Notes under the pieces: model-generated
Told to the model about the DNA's origin: nothing
Seen by the model: only the letters and a program-made list of their open reading frames with translations
The model's database searches: none
Translations under genes and position numbers: made by a program
DNA from: CAZFVY01 sp964522665
Lineage (GTDB): Bacteria > Verrucomicrobiota > Verrucomicrobiia > Limisphaerales > CAZFVY01
Reading direction: 5' to 3'
Length of the DNA stretch: 30,534 bases
Assembly: GCA_964522665.1 (NCBI GenBank)
Contig: CAZFVY010000089.1
Location: 1-30,534 of the forward strand
Shown: piece by piece, positions 8,704-16,898 of the stretch
How the letters are laid out: every line of letters starts with the position of its first letter
Numbering within the stretch: the first letter of the stretch is position 1

Positions 8704-9666
8704 TCAACGCAGAAAAATCTCCTTGAGAGTCGCCGTGCCGGTCTCCAAATCGCGGAGCAAATCGTCCCAGCGAGGGTGCAACCCGGCCTTCGCGGCCGGT
8801 GGGGACGCCTCCGCCTCAAGAGCCTTGGCCGCGACCAGCGCGGCGCGGGTCGCCGGGCGTTGCAGGTACTCGAACAGCCGTTGCGCCGCCCCGGCATGGG
8901 GCGCGTCCCGCAACACGGCGACCGTATTCGGAATCAACAGCGTGTCGTCCGTCATCGGCAGCGGCGCGATCGGCAACCCTTCGCGTTGCCCGTCCGCGAT
9001 GTCGTCGGAATCGGTCAAACCGACCAGCGCTTCCCCGGAACCGACCAGTTTGACCACCACCGAATTGCCATCGACCAGGTACGGCTTATTCGCCGCCAGC
9101 GCGCGGCACCAGGCCTGCCAACGCGCCTCGCCCCACTGCTGGCGGAGGGCGAGAAAATGGGTCGCCGTCGTCCCGAAAAGCGGATAGGCCACCGCCACTT
9201 TGCCCTTCCATTTTGGGCCGGCCAAATCTTGCAGCGAAGTCGGCGCTTCGCCCGTCGGCACGCGCGCGGTATTGATCACGACGCGGCGGCTGCGGAAGCC
9301 AATCGCCGCCCAGCCATTGGTCGCGCGAAAGAGGCCCGCCGCGGCCAACTGGCGCGTCCGCAACTCCTCGTTGCTCCAAAAAACATCGCACTGCGTATGG
9401 GAGCGTTCGGCGAGCAGACGGTTGGCCAGCCCGACGGTCTTGACCGCCTCGCTGTCGAAATTCGGCAGCACGCGAATGCCCGTTTCCCGCTCGAAGCCCT
9501 TCAAGATCGGCTCGGCATAGACTTCATCCTGCGAGGCGTAAATGACCACGGTCCCGTTGGCGGCTTGAGCGGTACGGCTGACCGGCCCGAAAACGAACCC
9601 GATCAACGCCGCCGCCAGCGCTAGAACGCGCCAGCGCCTGCCGAACGACTCACGCTCTTCTCTCAT
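8704..9666 (-). CDS. ABC transporter solute-binding protein, Fe(III)/FutA-FbpA-like
   Basis: A 320-residue periplasmic binding protein. The N-terminus is a signal peptide (charged MREERESFGRRWR, a hydrophobic core, and probable cleavage after TAQA near residue 36). The mature start, VVIYASQDEVYAEPILKGFE, is typical of the iron(III)/thiamine/phosphonate-type extracellular binding proteins, as are the stretches SRRVVINTARVP and LAGPKWKGKVAVAYPLFGTT. It should deliver a ligand to the permease encoded next. The ATG at 9666 overlaps the stop of the upstream VWA gene as ATGA, which decides the start over the longer open frame to 9738. The metal-binding tyrosine pair of FbpA is not obvious to me, so the ligand may not be iron. 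Confidence 0.85.
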   Translation of the reverse strand: MREERESFGRRWRVLALAAALIGFVFGPVSRTAQAANGTVVIYASQDEVYAEPILKGFERETGIRVLPNFDSEAVKTVGLANRLLAERSHTQCDVFWSNEELRTRQLAAAGLFRATNGWAAIGFRSRRVVINTARVPTGEAPTSLQDLAGPKWKGKVAVAYPLFGTTATHFLALRQQWGEARWQAWCRALAANKPYLVDGNSVVVKLVGSGEALVGLTDSDDIADGQREGLPIAPLPMTDDTLLIPNTVAVLRDAPHAGAAQRLFEYLQRPATRAALVAAKALEAEASPPAAKAGLHPRWDDLLRDLETGTATLKEIFLR

Positions 9667-11498
9667 GCTGTCCTCCGATGATAGTACCACCATTCGCACA
9701 ACAACATCGCCAGCGCGGCGGCGGCGATCCAGCGCCATAACTCGAGATTGGCCTGCCGCGTTGAGCTCGCCGCGACCTGGCCGTACTTGCCAAATTTCAA
9801 CTCGGGCCGCGGCCGCGTGTCACTCTCGGTCGCGTCGAGCAGATTCACGCAAAAGACGGTCTTGTTCGTGCCGACGACAAGTTGGTAAACCCCCTGCTTG
9901 GTGGTTTCCCCGAAGACGACCTCGCGGGCGACCGGGTCAACCGCCAGCCGCTTCACGTTCCCGTCGGGCAGGGTCACGTCGGCGTTCGTGACCGCTTCGA
10001 CGATTCCGAGGTGAAACGCGCTGCCCGCCTTCACCATCAACTGGCTCGAACTCGCGCTCGCCGGATTCAGCCAATCGACCGCATTGGCAACGAAGATTGG
10101 AAACGATATTCGCAGCGGCCAGGTGCTCTGAAGCGTGTCAAACCCGACCCATACGATTCTCTGCCGCGTCAACTCGCCGGCGACCACGAGCGGAGTCTCT
10201 GTCGCGTCCACCAGCGTCAACCCCCAGGTCGGCGGTTTGACCGCCAGACTCTCCACGATTTGGACGTTATCGAAGGTCACAAAACGCATCAGCGGATGGG
10301 TGTTCTTCCAATCCACGATCGCCGGCGTCGCGGCCTTTCCGATATAGGTGAACCAGTTGGTGTTGAAACAGTGAATCGCCAAAACGTTCACCGCGGGCCA
10401 GACGGTCGGCGCGACGTCGTCGAGAACCACGAGATCGGCGCTGGGCTTGGCCTCGGTCAAATCGGTCGCCAGACTCAGTTCCACGTTCGGCGCCGCGCGC
10501 ACGGCCTTTTCGAGAAAACGGTTTCCGCGGGACACCAGCAGCACGCGGACGGGGCGCGGGAGCAAGCTAACCACCGACGCTTGATCGTCCGCGGCCAAAT
10601 CGTCCTTGGCCGTGGTACGCACTGAGAGAACGCCGTCGTGCGGCTGCGCGACGATGAATACCTCGGCGGCGGTGTTGGTGGGCGGCAACGTCATCGCCTT
10701 GGTTTCCAGCAGTTGACCGTCGAAACGTAACTCCAGTTCCGTTGGCACAGGGTTCGTGGAATAGTTCGCGACGCTGACGAACACCGCTCGCTGGCTCGCG
10801 TTTTCCGGATTCGAGCGGACGTCCAAGCCGACGATCCCGGCGTTGTTCCCGCGCTGCCCGGACCGGTGATAGACCAGCGGCAGATCCTTGCCTTCGAAAT
10901 CCTTGAGGTCCGACGCAGCGCCATCGCTGAAAAGATGAATCTCGGAAAACGGCCGATCACGGGTCAAGGTCTCGGCGAGCTTGAGCGCCTCGGTCAAATA
11001 GGTCGGCGAATCGGTCACCGCGCAGGCCTGGACGGCGCGGCGCAAGGTCGCCTTCTCGCCCGTCGGAGATTGTTTTACCTCGGTATGGGCGCCCGCGAGC
11101 AACAGCACCATCTGATCGCGATCGGCCAACCCGTTGATCAATTGCAGAACTTCCGCGCGCGACTTTTCGAAGCGGGACGGGCTTTCATCCGCGCTCTGCA
11201 TCGACGCCGACGCGTCCAACACCGCGACCAGGAGTCGGCCACCCTTGACCGGGCGGGCAAAATAGGGCCGCGCGAGCGCGAAGATCGCGAGCGCGAGCAT
11301 GAGCAACTGCAGAATCAACAGCCAATTGTGCCGCAGCCGTTGAAAGGGGGCGCTGGCCTGCGTCTCCGCCAGGAATTTCTGCCAGAGGAGCGTGCTCGAG
11401 ACCAGCTTGACGACCCGCTTGCGTTTGAGCAGGTAGAAGACGACCACGACGGGCAGGGCCGCCGCGAAAATGAACGCGCCCGGAGCCAGGAAGCTCAT
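9663..11498 (-). CDS. BatA-like VWA domain membrane protein
   Basis: A 611-residue protein with the architecture of BatA/aerotolerance-operon VWA proteins. It has a first membrane helix (MSFLAPGAFIFAAALPVVVV, residues 1-20), a short basic cytoplasmic loop (LLKRKRVVKLVSSTLLWQKF, the BatA N-terminal domain), a second helix near 59-77, and then a VWA domain with MIDAS DASAS at 95-99. A long beta-rich extracytoplasmic part follows. A final helix near the C-terminus (WRWIAAAALAMLLCEWWYY) anchors it again. The start ATG at 11498 overlaps the DUF58 stop as ATGA; the frame is open further upstream but that part reads as DUF58 shadow. Such proteins are thought to be clients or partners of MoxR ATPases in envelope stress or assembly. 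Confidence 0.88.
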   Translation of the reverse strand: MSFLAPGAFIFAAALPVVVVFYLLKRKRVVKLVSSTLLWQKFLAETQASAPFQRLRHNWLLILQLLMLALAIFALARPYFARPVKGGRLLVAVLDASASMQSADESPSRFEKSRAEVLQLINGLADRDQMVLLLAGAHTEVKQSPTGEKATLRRAVQACAVTDSPTYLTEALKLAETLTRDRPFSEIHLFSDGAASDLKDFEGKDLPLVYHRSGQRGNNAGIVGLDVRSNPENASQRAVFVSVANYSTNPVPTELELRFDGQLLETKAMTLPPTNTAAEVFIVAQPHDGVLSVRTTAKDDLAADDQASVVSLLPRPVRVLLVSRGNRFLEKAVRAAPNVELSLATDLTEAKPSADLVVLDDVAPTVWPAVNVLAIHCFNTNWFTYIGKAATPAIVDWKNTHPLMRFVTFDNVQIVESLAVKPPTWGLTLVDATETPLVVAGELTRQRIVWVGFDTLQSTWPLRISFPIFVANAVDWLNPASASSSQLMVKAGSAFHLGIVEAVTNADVTLPDGNVKRLAVDPVAREVVFGETTKQGVYQLVVGTNKTVFCVNLLDATESDTRPRPELKFGKYGQVAASSTRQANLELWRWIAAAALAMLLCEWWYYHRRTA

Positions 11499-12391
11499 TT
11501 CCAAACCTCCGATTGGCGCAGTTGTTTCAGCAGGAGCTGCTCGAGCGGAGCGTCGGAGATGACCCGGAAGAAACTCACCCCGCGTTTCTGGCAGTGCTCC
11601 AGCAAGCGCTGGCAAAAGTTTTCCACGGTCCGCTGGTAAGTGGCGAGGCGGAAACGCCCAAACGTCACTTCCTGCGCCGCGCCGCTCTCGGCGTCGATCA
11701 GGCGCAGGTCACCGTAGGTGGTCGGCGCCGCCTCTTCCGGGGAGAGCACCTGCACCGCCACCACTTGGAAGCCGCGTCCAACCAGCGCGGTCAGGCCGGC
11801 CTCGTAGCCCGCGGGGTCGAGAAAATCGCTGAGGATCAAGGCGACGCCGACGCGCCGGGCCTCGAGCGCGCGCCGGCGAATCGATTCGTTGAAACCGGCC
11901 GGGCCATGAGCGGTGAGACGTTCGAGGTTCGCAAAGTACTGCAGGGAGGAACCGCGTCCCCGCACGGCGCGCAAGCCGCCGCGGGCGGCGGCTTCTTCCG
12001 GATGATCTGGGAACGGCAGGACCGAGACGCGGTCGAAGCCGCAGAGGGCGACGTAACCGACCGCGGCGGCCACCTGACGCGCGAAGTCAAACTTGCGCGG
12101 CTGGCCGAAATTCATAGACTCGCTCGCGTCCAGAAAAATAGTGACCGACAACTCCCGTTCTTCCTCGTAGAGCTTCAAGAACAACCGATCCAACCGGCCG
12201 TAAAGATTCCAATCGAGGTAACGCAAATCGTCACCGGGGACATAGTTGCGATAATCGGCGAATTCGACCGATTGGCCCCGCGCTTTGCTGCGGCGCTCGC
12301 CGCGCGCCGAGCTTTTCGAGCGGCGCCGGGCGAGGAGTTGGAATTGCTCCAACCGCCGCAGGAGGTCAGGGGTCAGGAGCGCGCTGGCCAT
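11495..12391 (-). CDS. DUF58 domain-containing protein
   Basis: A 298-residue DUF58 protein. The family signature is clear: ARGQSVEFADYRNYVPGDDLRYLDW near residues 37-61, which matches the usual G-x-S-x-EF-x-x-x-R-x-Y-x-x-GDD-x-R-x-IDW pattern. It is followed by LSVTIFLDASESM at 81-93, a VWA-like MIDAS (DASES). No signal peptide or membrane helix is visible, so it is likely cytoplasmic. DUF58 proteins nearly always sit next to MoxR ATPases, as here (64 bases after moxR). Its end overlaps the start of the BatA-like gene by 4 bases. Confidence 0.92.
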   Translation of the reverse strand: MASALLTPDLLRRLEQFQLLARRRSKSSARGERRSKARGQSVEFADYRNYVPGDDLRYLDWNLYGRLDRLFLKLYEEERELSVTIFLDASESMNFGQPRKFDFARQVAAAVGYVALCGFDRVSVLPFPDHPEEAAARGGLRAVRGRGSSLQYFANLERLTAHGPAGFNESIRRRALEARRVGVALILSDFLDPAGYEAGLTALVGRGFQVVAVQVLSPEEAAPTTYGDLRLIDAESGAAQEVTFGRFRLATYQRTVENFCQRLLEHCQKRGVSFFRVISDAPLEQLLLKQLRQSEVWK

Positions 12392-12455
12392 GGCAATCGA
12401 ATCAAATCAGACAACGAAGCCCCACTTTTCGTCCTGCGCCTTCGCCGCACGATGG

Positions 12456-13457
12456 CTACGCCAGCGCGGGCACGGCGGTCCGGGGAACTTCCTTCAGGAT
12501 TTGATCGAGGATGTGATCCGTCGTCACGCCCTCGGCTTCGGCCTCGAAGTTGAGGATCAAGCGATGGCGCAGAGCCGGACGGGCGACGCCTTCGATGTCG
12601 TCAAAACTGACGTTGAAACGCCCATGCGTGAGGGCGCGCATTTTGGCCGCCAGAATGAGCGTTTGGCCGCCGCGCGGGCTGCTGCCGAAGCGGAGGAATT
12701 GATTGGCGATCGCCGTGGCGGTGGCGGTCTTGGGATGGGTGGCGAGCACGAGGCGGACCGCGTAGTCCTTGACGTGCGACGCGACTGGCACTTGGCGCAC
12801 CAGTTTCTGCAATTCGAGCAGATCTTGGCGCTCGAGCACGCGCCTCAGTTCGGCCTTGGTCCCCTCCGTCGTGCGGGTCAGCACTTCGGTCAACTCGGCG
12901 GCCGACGGGTAACCCACGATCAATTTGAAAAAGAACCGGTCCAACTGCGCCTCGGGCAACGGATAGGTTCCTTCCTGGTCGATAGGATTCTGGGTGGCGA
13001 GGACGAAGAACGGTTCGCCCAAGCGGCGAATTTCGCCGCCCGCGGTGACGCTGTGTTCCTGCATTGCCTCGAGCATCGCCGATTGCGTCTTGGGCGTGGC
13101 GCGGTTGATTTCGTCCGCCAGGATCAGGTGGGCGAAAATCGGACCGTGTTGGAATTGAAACTCGCGGTGGCCGCCCGGCGTTTCGACGACCAAATTGGTG
13201 CCAAGAATGTCGGACGGCATCAGGTCGGGCGTGAATTGAATGCGGTTGAACGAGAGATTCAACACCTCGCTCAAGGTCCGGACGAGCAAGGTTTTGCCCA
13301 GGCCGGGAACGCCTTCGAGCAGAACGTGCCCCCCCGCAAACAACGCCGTCAAGGTGCCGTCCACGATGGCCTCGTGTCCAACGATGACTTTGCCGATTTC
13401 CGCCCGCAACCGGGCATAGGCCTCCCGGAACGCCCCTATCTGCTCCTCGATGCTCAT
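12456..13457 (-). CDS. moxR: MoxR-family AAA+ ATPase
   Basis: A 333-residue MoxR ATPase with Walker A GVPGLGKT (49-56), Walker B LILADE (111-116) and the MoxR-specific stretch INRATPKTQSAMLEAMQE. Sensor 1 and the following region read ATQNPIDQEGTYPLPEAQLDRF. Length is usual for the family. MoxR proteins are cytosolic hexameric chaperone-like ATPases that act with VWA proteins in metal insertion or complex maturation, for example MoxR for methanol dehydrogenase. It begins 3 bases after the TAG stop of the coiled-coil gene upstream and precedes DUF58 and two VWA genes. It is the only ATPase gene in this operon. Confidence 0.95.
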   Translation of the reverse strand: MSIEEQIGAFREAYARLRAEIGKVIVGHEAIVDGTLTALFAGGHVLLEGVPGLGKTLLVRTLSEVLNLSFNRIQFTPDLMPSDILGTNLVVETPGGHREFQFQHGPIFAHLILADEINRATPKTQSAMLEAMQEHSVTAGGEIRRLGEPFFVLATQNPIDQEGTYPLPEAQLDRFFFKLIVGYPSAAELTEVLTRTTEGTKAELRRVLERQDLLELQKLVRQVPVASHVKDYAVRLVLATHPKTATATAIANQFLRFGSSPRGGQTLILAAKMRALTHGRFNVSFDDIEGVARPALRHRLILNFEAEAEGVTTDHILDQILKEVPRTAVPALA

Positions 13458-13460
13458 AGT

Positions 13461-15395
13461 CTATTTCTTCAAATCGTCGAAGTAGTCACGCACGGCCCCT
13501 TGGTAGGCGCGCGGAACCTGCTCCTGATTGATCGCGCTCTGCGCTTCGATCTGCGCGGCGGCGGCGGTCTCCTGAAAGCTCGCTGTGCTCTGACCTTTGA
13601 TGCTGATGCCCTTAAGGGTGATGCTGGGCATTTGGCCGCCCGGGCTCATCTTACCCTTGATCTTGGTCGGCAACAGGTTGTCGGACAACTCGCCGTCCCC
13701 ACGGTCGGTCTTGCCACGCGGCGCCTCGTCTGGCCGATTCAATCCGGTATTGTCCCAAAGCTCGCTAATCTCCGGCGTCATAAACGTATCGTTCTCGTCC
13801 GCCCACGTGCCGACGCCACGCCCAGGTTTGCCGCCCTTGCTGACCTTGGGCGGGCCTTTGCACTGTCCCCAACCCTGGCAGTTCCCTACGCACATCTCGG
13901 CTTTCATGAGCGACTCGATGCTCGCCGCCAGGAGTTGCGCGTCCTCCATTTCATGCAGCAGCTTCTCCAGTTCATCCGCGGCGCTGGCCAGTGAAGCCGC
14001 CGAGTCGGAGTTCTGTTTGGCATTCATCGCCTGGGCGGCTTTGGCGAGGTGATCGGCGACCTTCCCGTAGTCGCCCGCCGGCTTGATCGCCTTGGAAACC
14101 TCGGCGAGCATTTTCTGCATTTGCTCGGGGGTAAGACCGGAGTTCTTCAATTGATCGGTCATTTTGCGCAAGGTCTGAATGGCGGCCTGCGCCTGCCCGT
14201 TTTCGAGTTGTTCGGCCAGATCTTTGCCGGCCTTCATCGCCTGCATCTGCATTTGCTGCATTTTTTTCGCGTCCGCCAGGAGCTTGTCGAGGTCCATTTC
14301 CTCGGCTTTCAAGTCCTTCAGCATCCGGTCAATCTGGCCATCCTGCAAAGCCTTCATCGCCTCTTCGAGGCTTTCGGCGGAGAGGCCCTGTTGTTTGGCC
14401 ATGGCCGCCAGATCGTTCAGCGATTTCGACGCTTGCTCCTTCGCCGAATCGTTGGCTCCCGGATCGTTTGAGTTCATGCCCGAAGCGGCCTGTTCAAGCT
14501 TCTGGAGGGCGGATTTCATCTTCTCCAGCGCTTCGTTCGCGTCTTTGTTCTCACCCATCGATTTTTGCATTGCCTCGATCTTCTTCTGCAGATCGGCGCT
14601 GGCGGAACTGGACTGGCCGGAGGGGTTGCGGGCGGCCTGCTCGAGGCGTTTTAAACCGGGGTCTTTGGCGAGGTTTTGGGCCATCTCCTTGATCTTGTCG
14701 GCGGCATTGGCCAAATCGCGGAGCGCTTCGTTGCGGGTCAACGAGGCTTTGGAGAGGCGTTCGCCCATTTCCTGAACTTTATCGAGCGCTTCCCGCGTCG
14801 GCGCCAGCGACGCCGGGTGCGCCTGAAGGTTGCGCCGAGTCACCTCGGTGAGTTGCTTGCCGGTATCACGGATAACTTCCGCCTCGCGTTCCTTCTGCCG
14901 GTGGGTCTGGCTGCGGTATTCGGGCACGAAACCGAGGCCGGCGCTTACCGCCAGCAGCAGGACGGTCCAGCGAACCTGTTTCGGCAGGTGATACGGAATG
15001 AGTTTGCGCGGGTCGAGTTTCTGGGCGTAGGCCGCGGCGTCGGCGATCAGTAGCCGGCGCCAGTTGCCGTGTCCGGTGGTGGACGAAAGTTCGAGCGCCG
15101 TGCTAAGCCGTTCCTGAAGACGCTGCTGGGAATCGACCCACTGGGCGGTCTCGATCAGGGTCGGCCGACGCCACCAACCGGCGGCAAACCAACCCAGCGG
15201 CAACGCCACGCTCACGATCGCCGTGACCCCGAGAATCGACGCCGGAAGGGGTAGAAGCTTGTAAGCCGCCAACGCGACGAGCCAGAGGCAGACGCCCGCC
15301 CACATCCCCCGCCAAAGGGCCTGCCAGGCGCGCTGCCAGCGCCGACGTTGCGCGGCCCGTTGCAGCGTGGTTTCGATGATCTGGAAGTCACTCAT
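13461..15395 (-). CDS. coiled-coil membrane protein of the MoxR/VWA operon
   Basis: A 644-residue protein I cannot assign to a named family with certainty; it resembles the DUF4175-like large proteins found beside MoxR/DUF58/VWA genes. Two membrane helices lie near residues 31-51 and 52-76 and a third near 142-159. The next roughly 350 residues are rich in Lys, Glu, Gln, Met and Ala and look like long helical coiled coil (for example KKMQQMQMQAMKAG). After that comes a Cys-rich knot, with Cys502, Cys506 and Cys511 in MCVGNCQGWGQCKG. A Gly/Pro/Lys-rich linker and a C-terminal part of low complexity follow. The ATG at 15395 (MSDFQIIETTLQR) is preferred; an ATG at 15413 in the same frame is possible. 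The gene ends 3 bases before moxR, so it belongs to that operon. Confidence 0.75.
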   Translation of the reverse strand: MSDFQIIETTLQRAAQRRRWQRAWQALWRGMWAGVCLWLVALAAYKLLPLPASILGVTAIVSVALPLGWFAAGWWRRPTLIETAQWVDSQQRLQERLSTALELSSTTGHGNWRRLLIADAAAYAQKLDPRKLIPYHLPKQVRWTVLLLAVSAGLGFVPEYRSQTHRQKEREAEVIRDTGKQLTEVTRRNLQAHPASLAPTREALDKVQEMGERLSKASLTRNEALRDLANAADKIKEMAQNLAKDPGLKRLEQAARNPSGQSSSASADLQKKIEAMQKSMGENKDANEALEKMKSALQKLEQAASGMNSNDPGANDSAKEQASKSLNDLAAMAKQQGLSAESLEEAMKALQDGQIDRMLKDLKAEEMDLDKLLADAKKMQQMQMQAMKAGKDLAEQLENGQAQAAIQTLRKMTDQLKNSGLTPEQMQKMLAEVSKAIKPAGDYGKVADHLAKAAQAMNAKQNSDSAASLASAADELEKLLHEMEDAQLLAASIESLMKAEMCVGNCQGWGQCKGPPKVSKGGKPGRGVGTWADENDTFMTPEISELWDNTGLNRPDEAPRGKTDRGDGELSDNLLPTKIKGKMSPGGQMPSITLKGISIKGQSTASFQETAAAAQIEAQSAINQEQVPRAYQGAVRDYFDDLKK

Positions 15396-15498
15396 AAATG
15401 CGTTCCTCAACATGCCGCCGAAGAGCCTGTTTGGCGAATGCCTTTTCGCCTGCCGCGCCCCGCGCCCGATCACCCGCGCCACCCGTCCGCCGACGCGG

Positions 15499-16230
15499 TT
15501 ATTTGCTCTTCTTCGAATCGTCTTTTTTGTCACCCGGCTTCGGAGTTGTATCCGCCGCGCCGGGGAGATTGGCGGGCGCGCTCAAATTGAGCTGCCCGAG
15601 AATCTCGTCAGTTATATCGACCGAGCCACCGCTAAAAAGTACTATGGGAGATTGCGTCGAACTGCTGATTCCGGTCGAGTCGAGCACCAGATTGAAGGCT
15701 GAGGACCGAGCCTTGGTGTTAATCCGATCGCGGATTTCCGCGACGATGCCGTCCCGCATCCGCTGGCGTTTGGCCGAAAGGCTTGATTTCGCCTGTTGGT
15801 CGAACTGCTGGAGCTCCTGCTCCATAGCCTTGAGGTCCACCAACTTGGCCTCCGAATCTTTCTTCCGCTTGTCGCGCTCATCATTCGAGATCGCCGGGTC
15901 CGCCGCGCTGTCGAGCAACTTCTTGTAGGCGTCCTTGGCTTTCTGGAAGTCATCCACCTTGCCCTTAAGCTCTTTTTCCACATCGGACGCTTCGACCTTG
16001 ATATTCGCCGACGCTTGCTTGGTTTTCCAATAATTGTCGAACACCTTTTGCAGATCGATGAACGCCACCTTGGTCTGGGCGTGCGCTGACGCGGTGAGAA
16101 GCCCCGCGCAGACGACCGCGGCGAACCACCTGACTCCTGCGGCCAACCCGCTCCACGCCAATCGTTTGCCCAACCATCCACGCCCGAACCGCCGCCCGGC
16201 CGCGCTCTCGTCAAATACAGTTATGTGCAT
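15499..16230 (-). CDS. skp: OmpH/Skp family periplasmic chaperone
   Basis: A 243-residue OmpH/Skp-like protein. An N-terminal signal sequence with a long n-region ends in LLTASAHAQ (cleavage near residue 52). The mature start TKVAFIDLQKVFDNYWKTK is the classical Skp opening, and the next 130 residues are charged and helical (the tentacle coiled coils). The C-terminus is a Pro/Lys/Asp-rich tail (GDKKDDSKKSK). Skp trimers hold unfolded outer membrane proteins in the periplasm. This gene is not next to bamA or lpxD here. Instead it lies 52 bases after the thioesterase and about 100 bases before the MoxR operon, so it may share its transcript. No strong ribosome binding site is seen before the ATG at 16230. 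Confidence 0.88.
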   Translation of the reverse strand: MHITVFDESAAGRRFGRGWLGKRLAWSGLAAGVRWFAAVVCAGLLTASAHAQTKVAFIDLQKVFDNYWKTKQASANIKVEASDVEKELKGKVDDFQKAKDAYKKLLDSAADPAISNDERDKRKKDSEAKLVDLKAMEQELQQFDQQAKSSLSAKRQRMRDGIVAEIRDRINTKARSSAFNLVLDSTGISSSTQSPIVLFSGGSVDITDEILGQLNLSAPANLPGAADTTPKPGDKKDDSKKSK

Positions 16231-16282
16231 TGGGGATAGAGACTACTCTTTTCATAGAGCAACGCAAACGGTAAACGTTCAA

Positions 16283-16774
16283 TTAGGACGACCGGTTTTT
16301 CGAGAGCATTGAGGTGTCGCCGATAAAATCCGCCGCCAACTCCGCCGCCGCGACTTCTTTGATCGGCAGATACTTCCCGGTCGCCGTCGTCAATACGTTG
16401 CCCCGCGAGTCCCGCAATTCCCCGGTCGCCTCGAATAGTTTGCCGCGGCGGTTAACGATCGGTCCGGCGACAGCGTGAATCTCGTCACCGGGACGCACCG
16501 GCAGCAAATAGCGGACGTTCAATTCGGCGCAGTAGGCGAAATGCCCGGTTTGCACGCCGCAAGCCCAGACCATGACTTCGTCCAGAATGGTCGCCAGGAT
16601 GCCGCCGTGGAGGGTCTCCTTGAATCCAACGTGCTCGTGGCGAGCGACAAAGCGAGCTTGAACCGTGATACCGTCGGTCTCGAAATCGAGCTTCAGGCCC
16701 ACCGGATTGGTGAGGCCGCAAACGAAACAGGAGTGGGTGTGGGGCAGTTTTTTCATGACGCTTGAAATACTCAT
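16283..16774 (-). CDS. PaaI-family hotdog thioesterase
   Basis: A 163-residue hotdog-fold protein. The core HEHVGFKETLHGGILATILDEVMVWA carries the PaaI/4HBT signature HGG followed by the helix with the catalytic-type Asp/Glu pair (LDE). The following strand AELNVRYLLPVRPGDEI is also typical. An unusual N-terminal CFVCG (about residues 16-20), with a second Cys before WACGV, is common in this subgroup. It would hydrolyse an acyl-CoA thioester in the cytosol; the substrate is not predictable. The ATG at 16774 has a good Shine-Dalgarno-like GGAAG 7 bases upstream, which decides it over the internal ATG at 16756. Confidence 0.87.
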   Translation of the reverse strand: MSISSVMKKLPHTHSCFVCGLTNPVGLKLDFETDGITVQARFVARHEHVGFKETLHGGILATILDEVMVWACGVQTGHFAYCAELNVRYLLPVRPGDEIHAVAGPIVNRRGKLFEATGELRDSRGNVLTTATGKYLPIKEVAAAELAADFIGDTSMLSKNRSS

Positions 16775-16795
16775 CGGCTTGCTTCCGACGCGGTC

Positions 16796-16825
16796 AGACT
16801 ACGAGATTCGGCGCCCTAAACGCAA
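16796..16825 (-). promoter_or_regulatory. candidate sigma70-type promoter for the thioesterase-Skp genes
   Basis: On the minus strand TTGCGT (16825-16820) and TAGTCT (16801-16796) are 18 bases apart. The predicted transcript would start about 14 bases before the ATG at 16774 and include the GGAAG ribosome binding site. Judged by eye against the E. coli consensus only. Confidence 0.3.
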
Positions 16826-16898
16826 CCATGAGCAACGACTTCGGGGCGGTTCCCAGAGTCGGCATTGGGCGAAGACCGGGCGAGCGGCGATCGATCCC

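Noticed and set aside
12456..13457. MoxR as a substitute energy source for the ABC permease
   Set aside because: MoxR is an AAA+ ATPase without the ABC signature motif or a fold that docks an EAA loop; nothing in the sequence supports it.
12285..13994. Long plus-strand open frame of 569 codons
   Set aside because: Shadow across DUF58, moxR and the coiled-coil gene, all of which have strong family signatures on the other strand.
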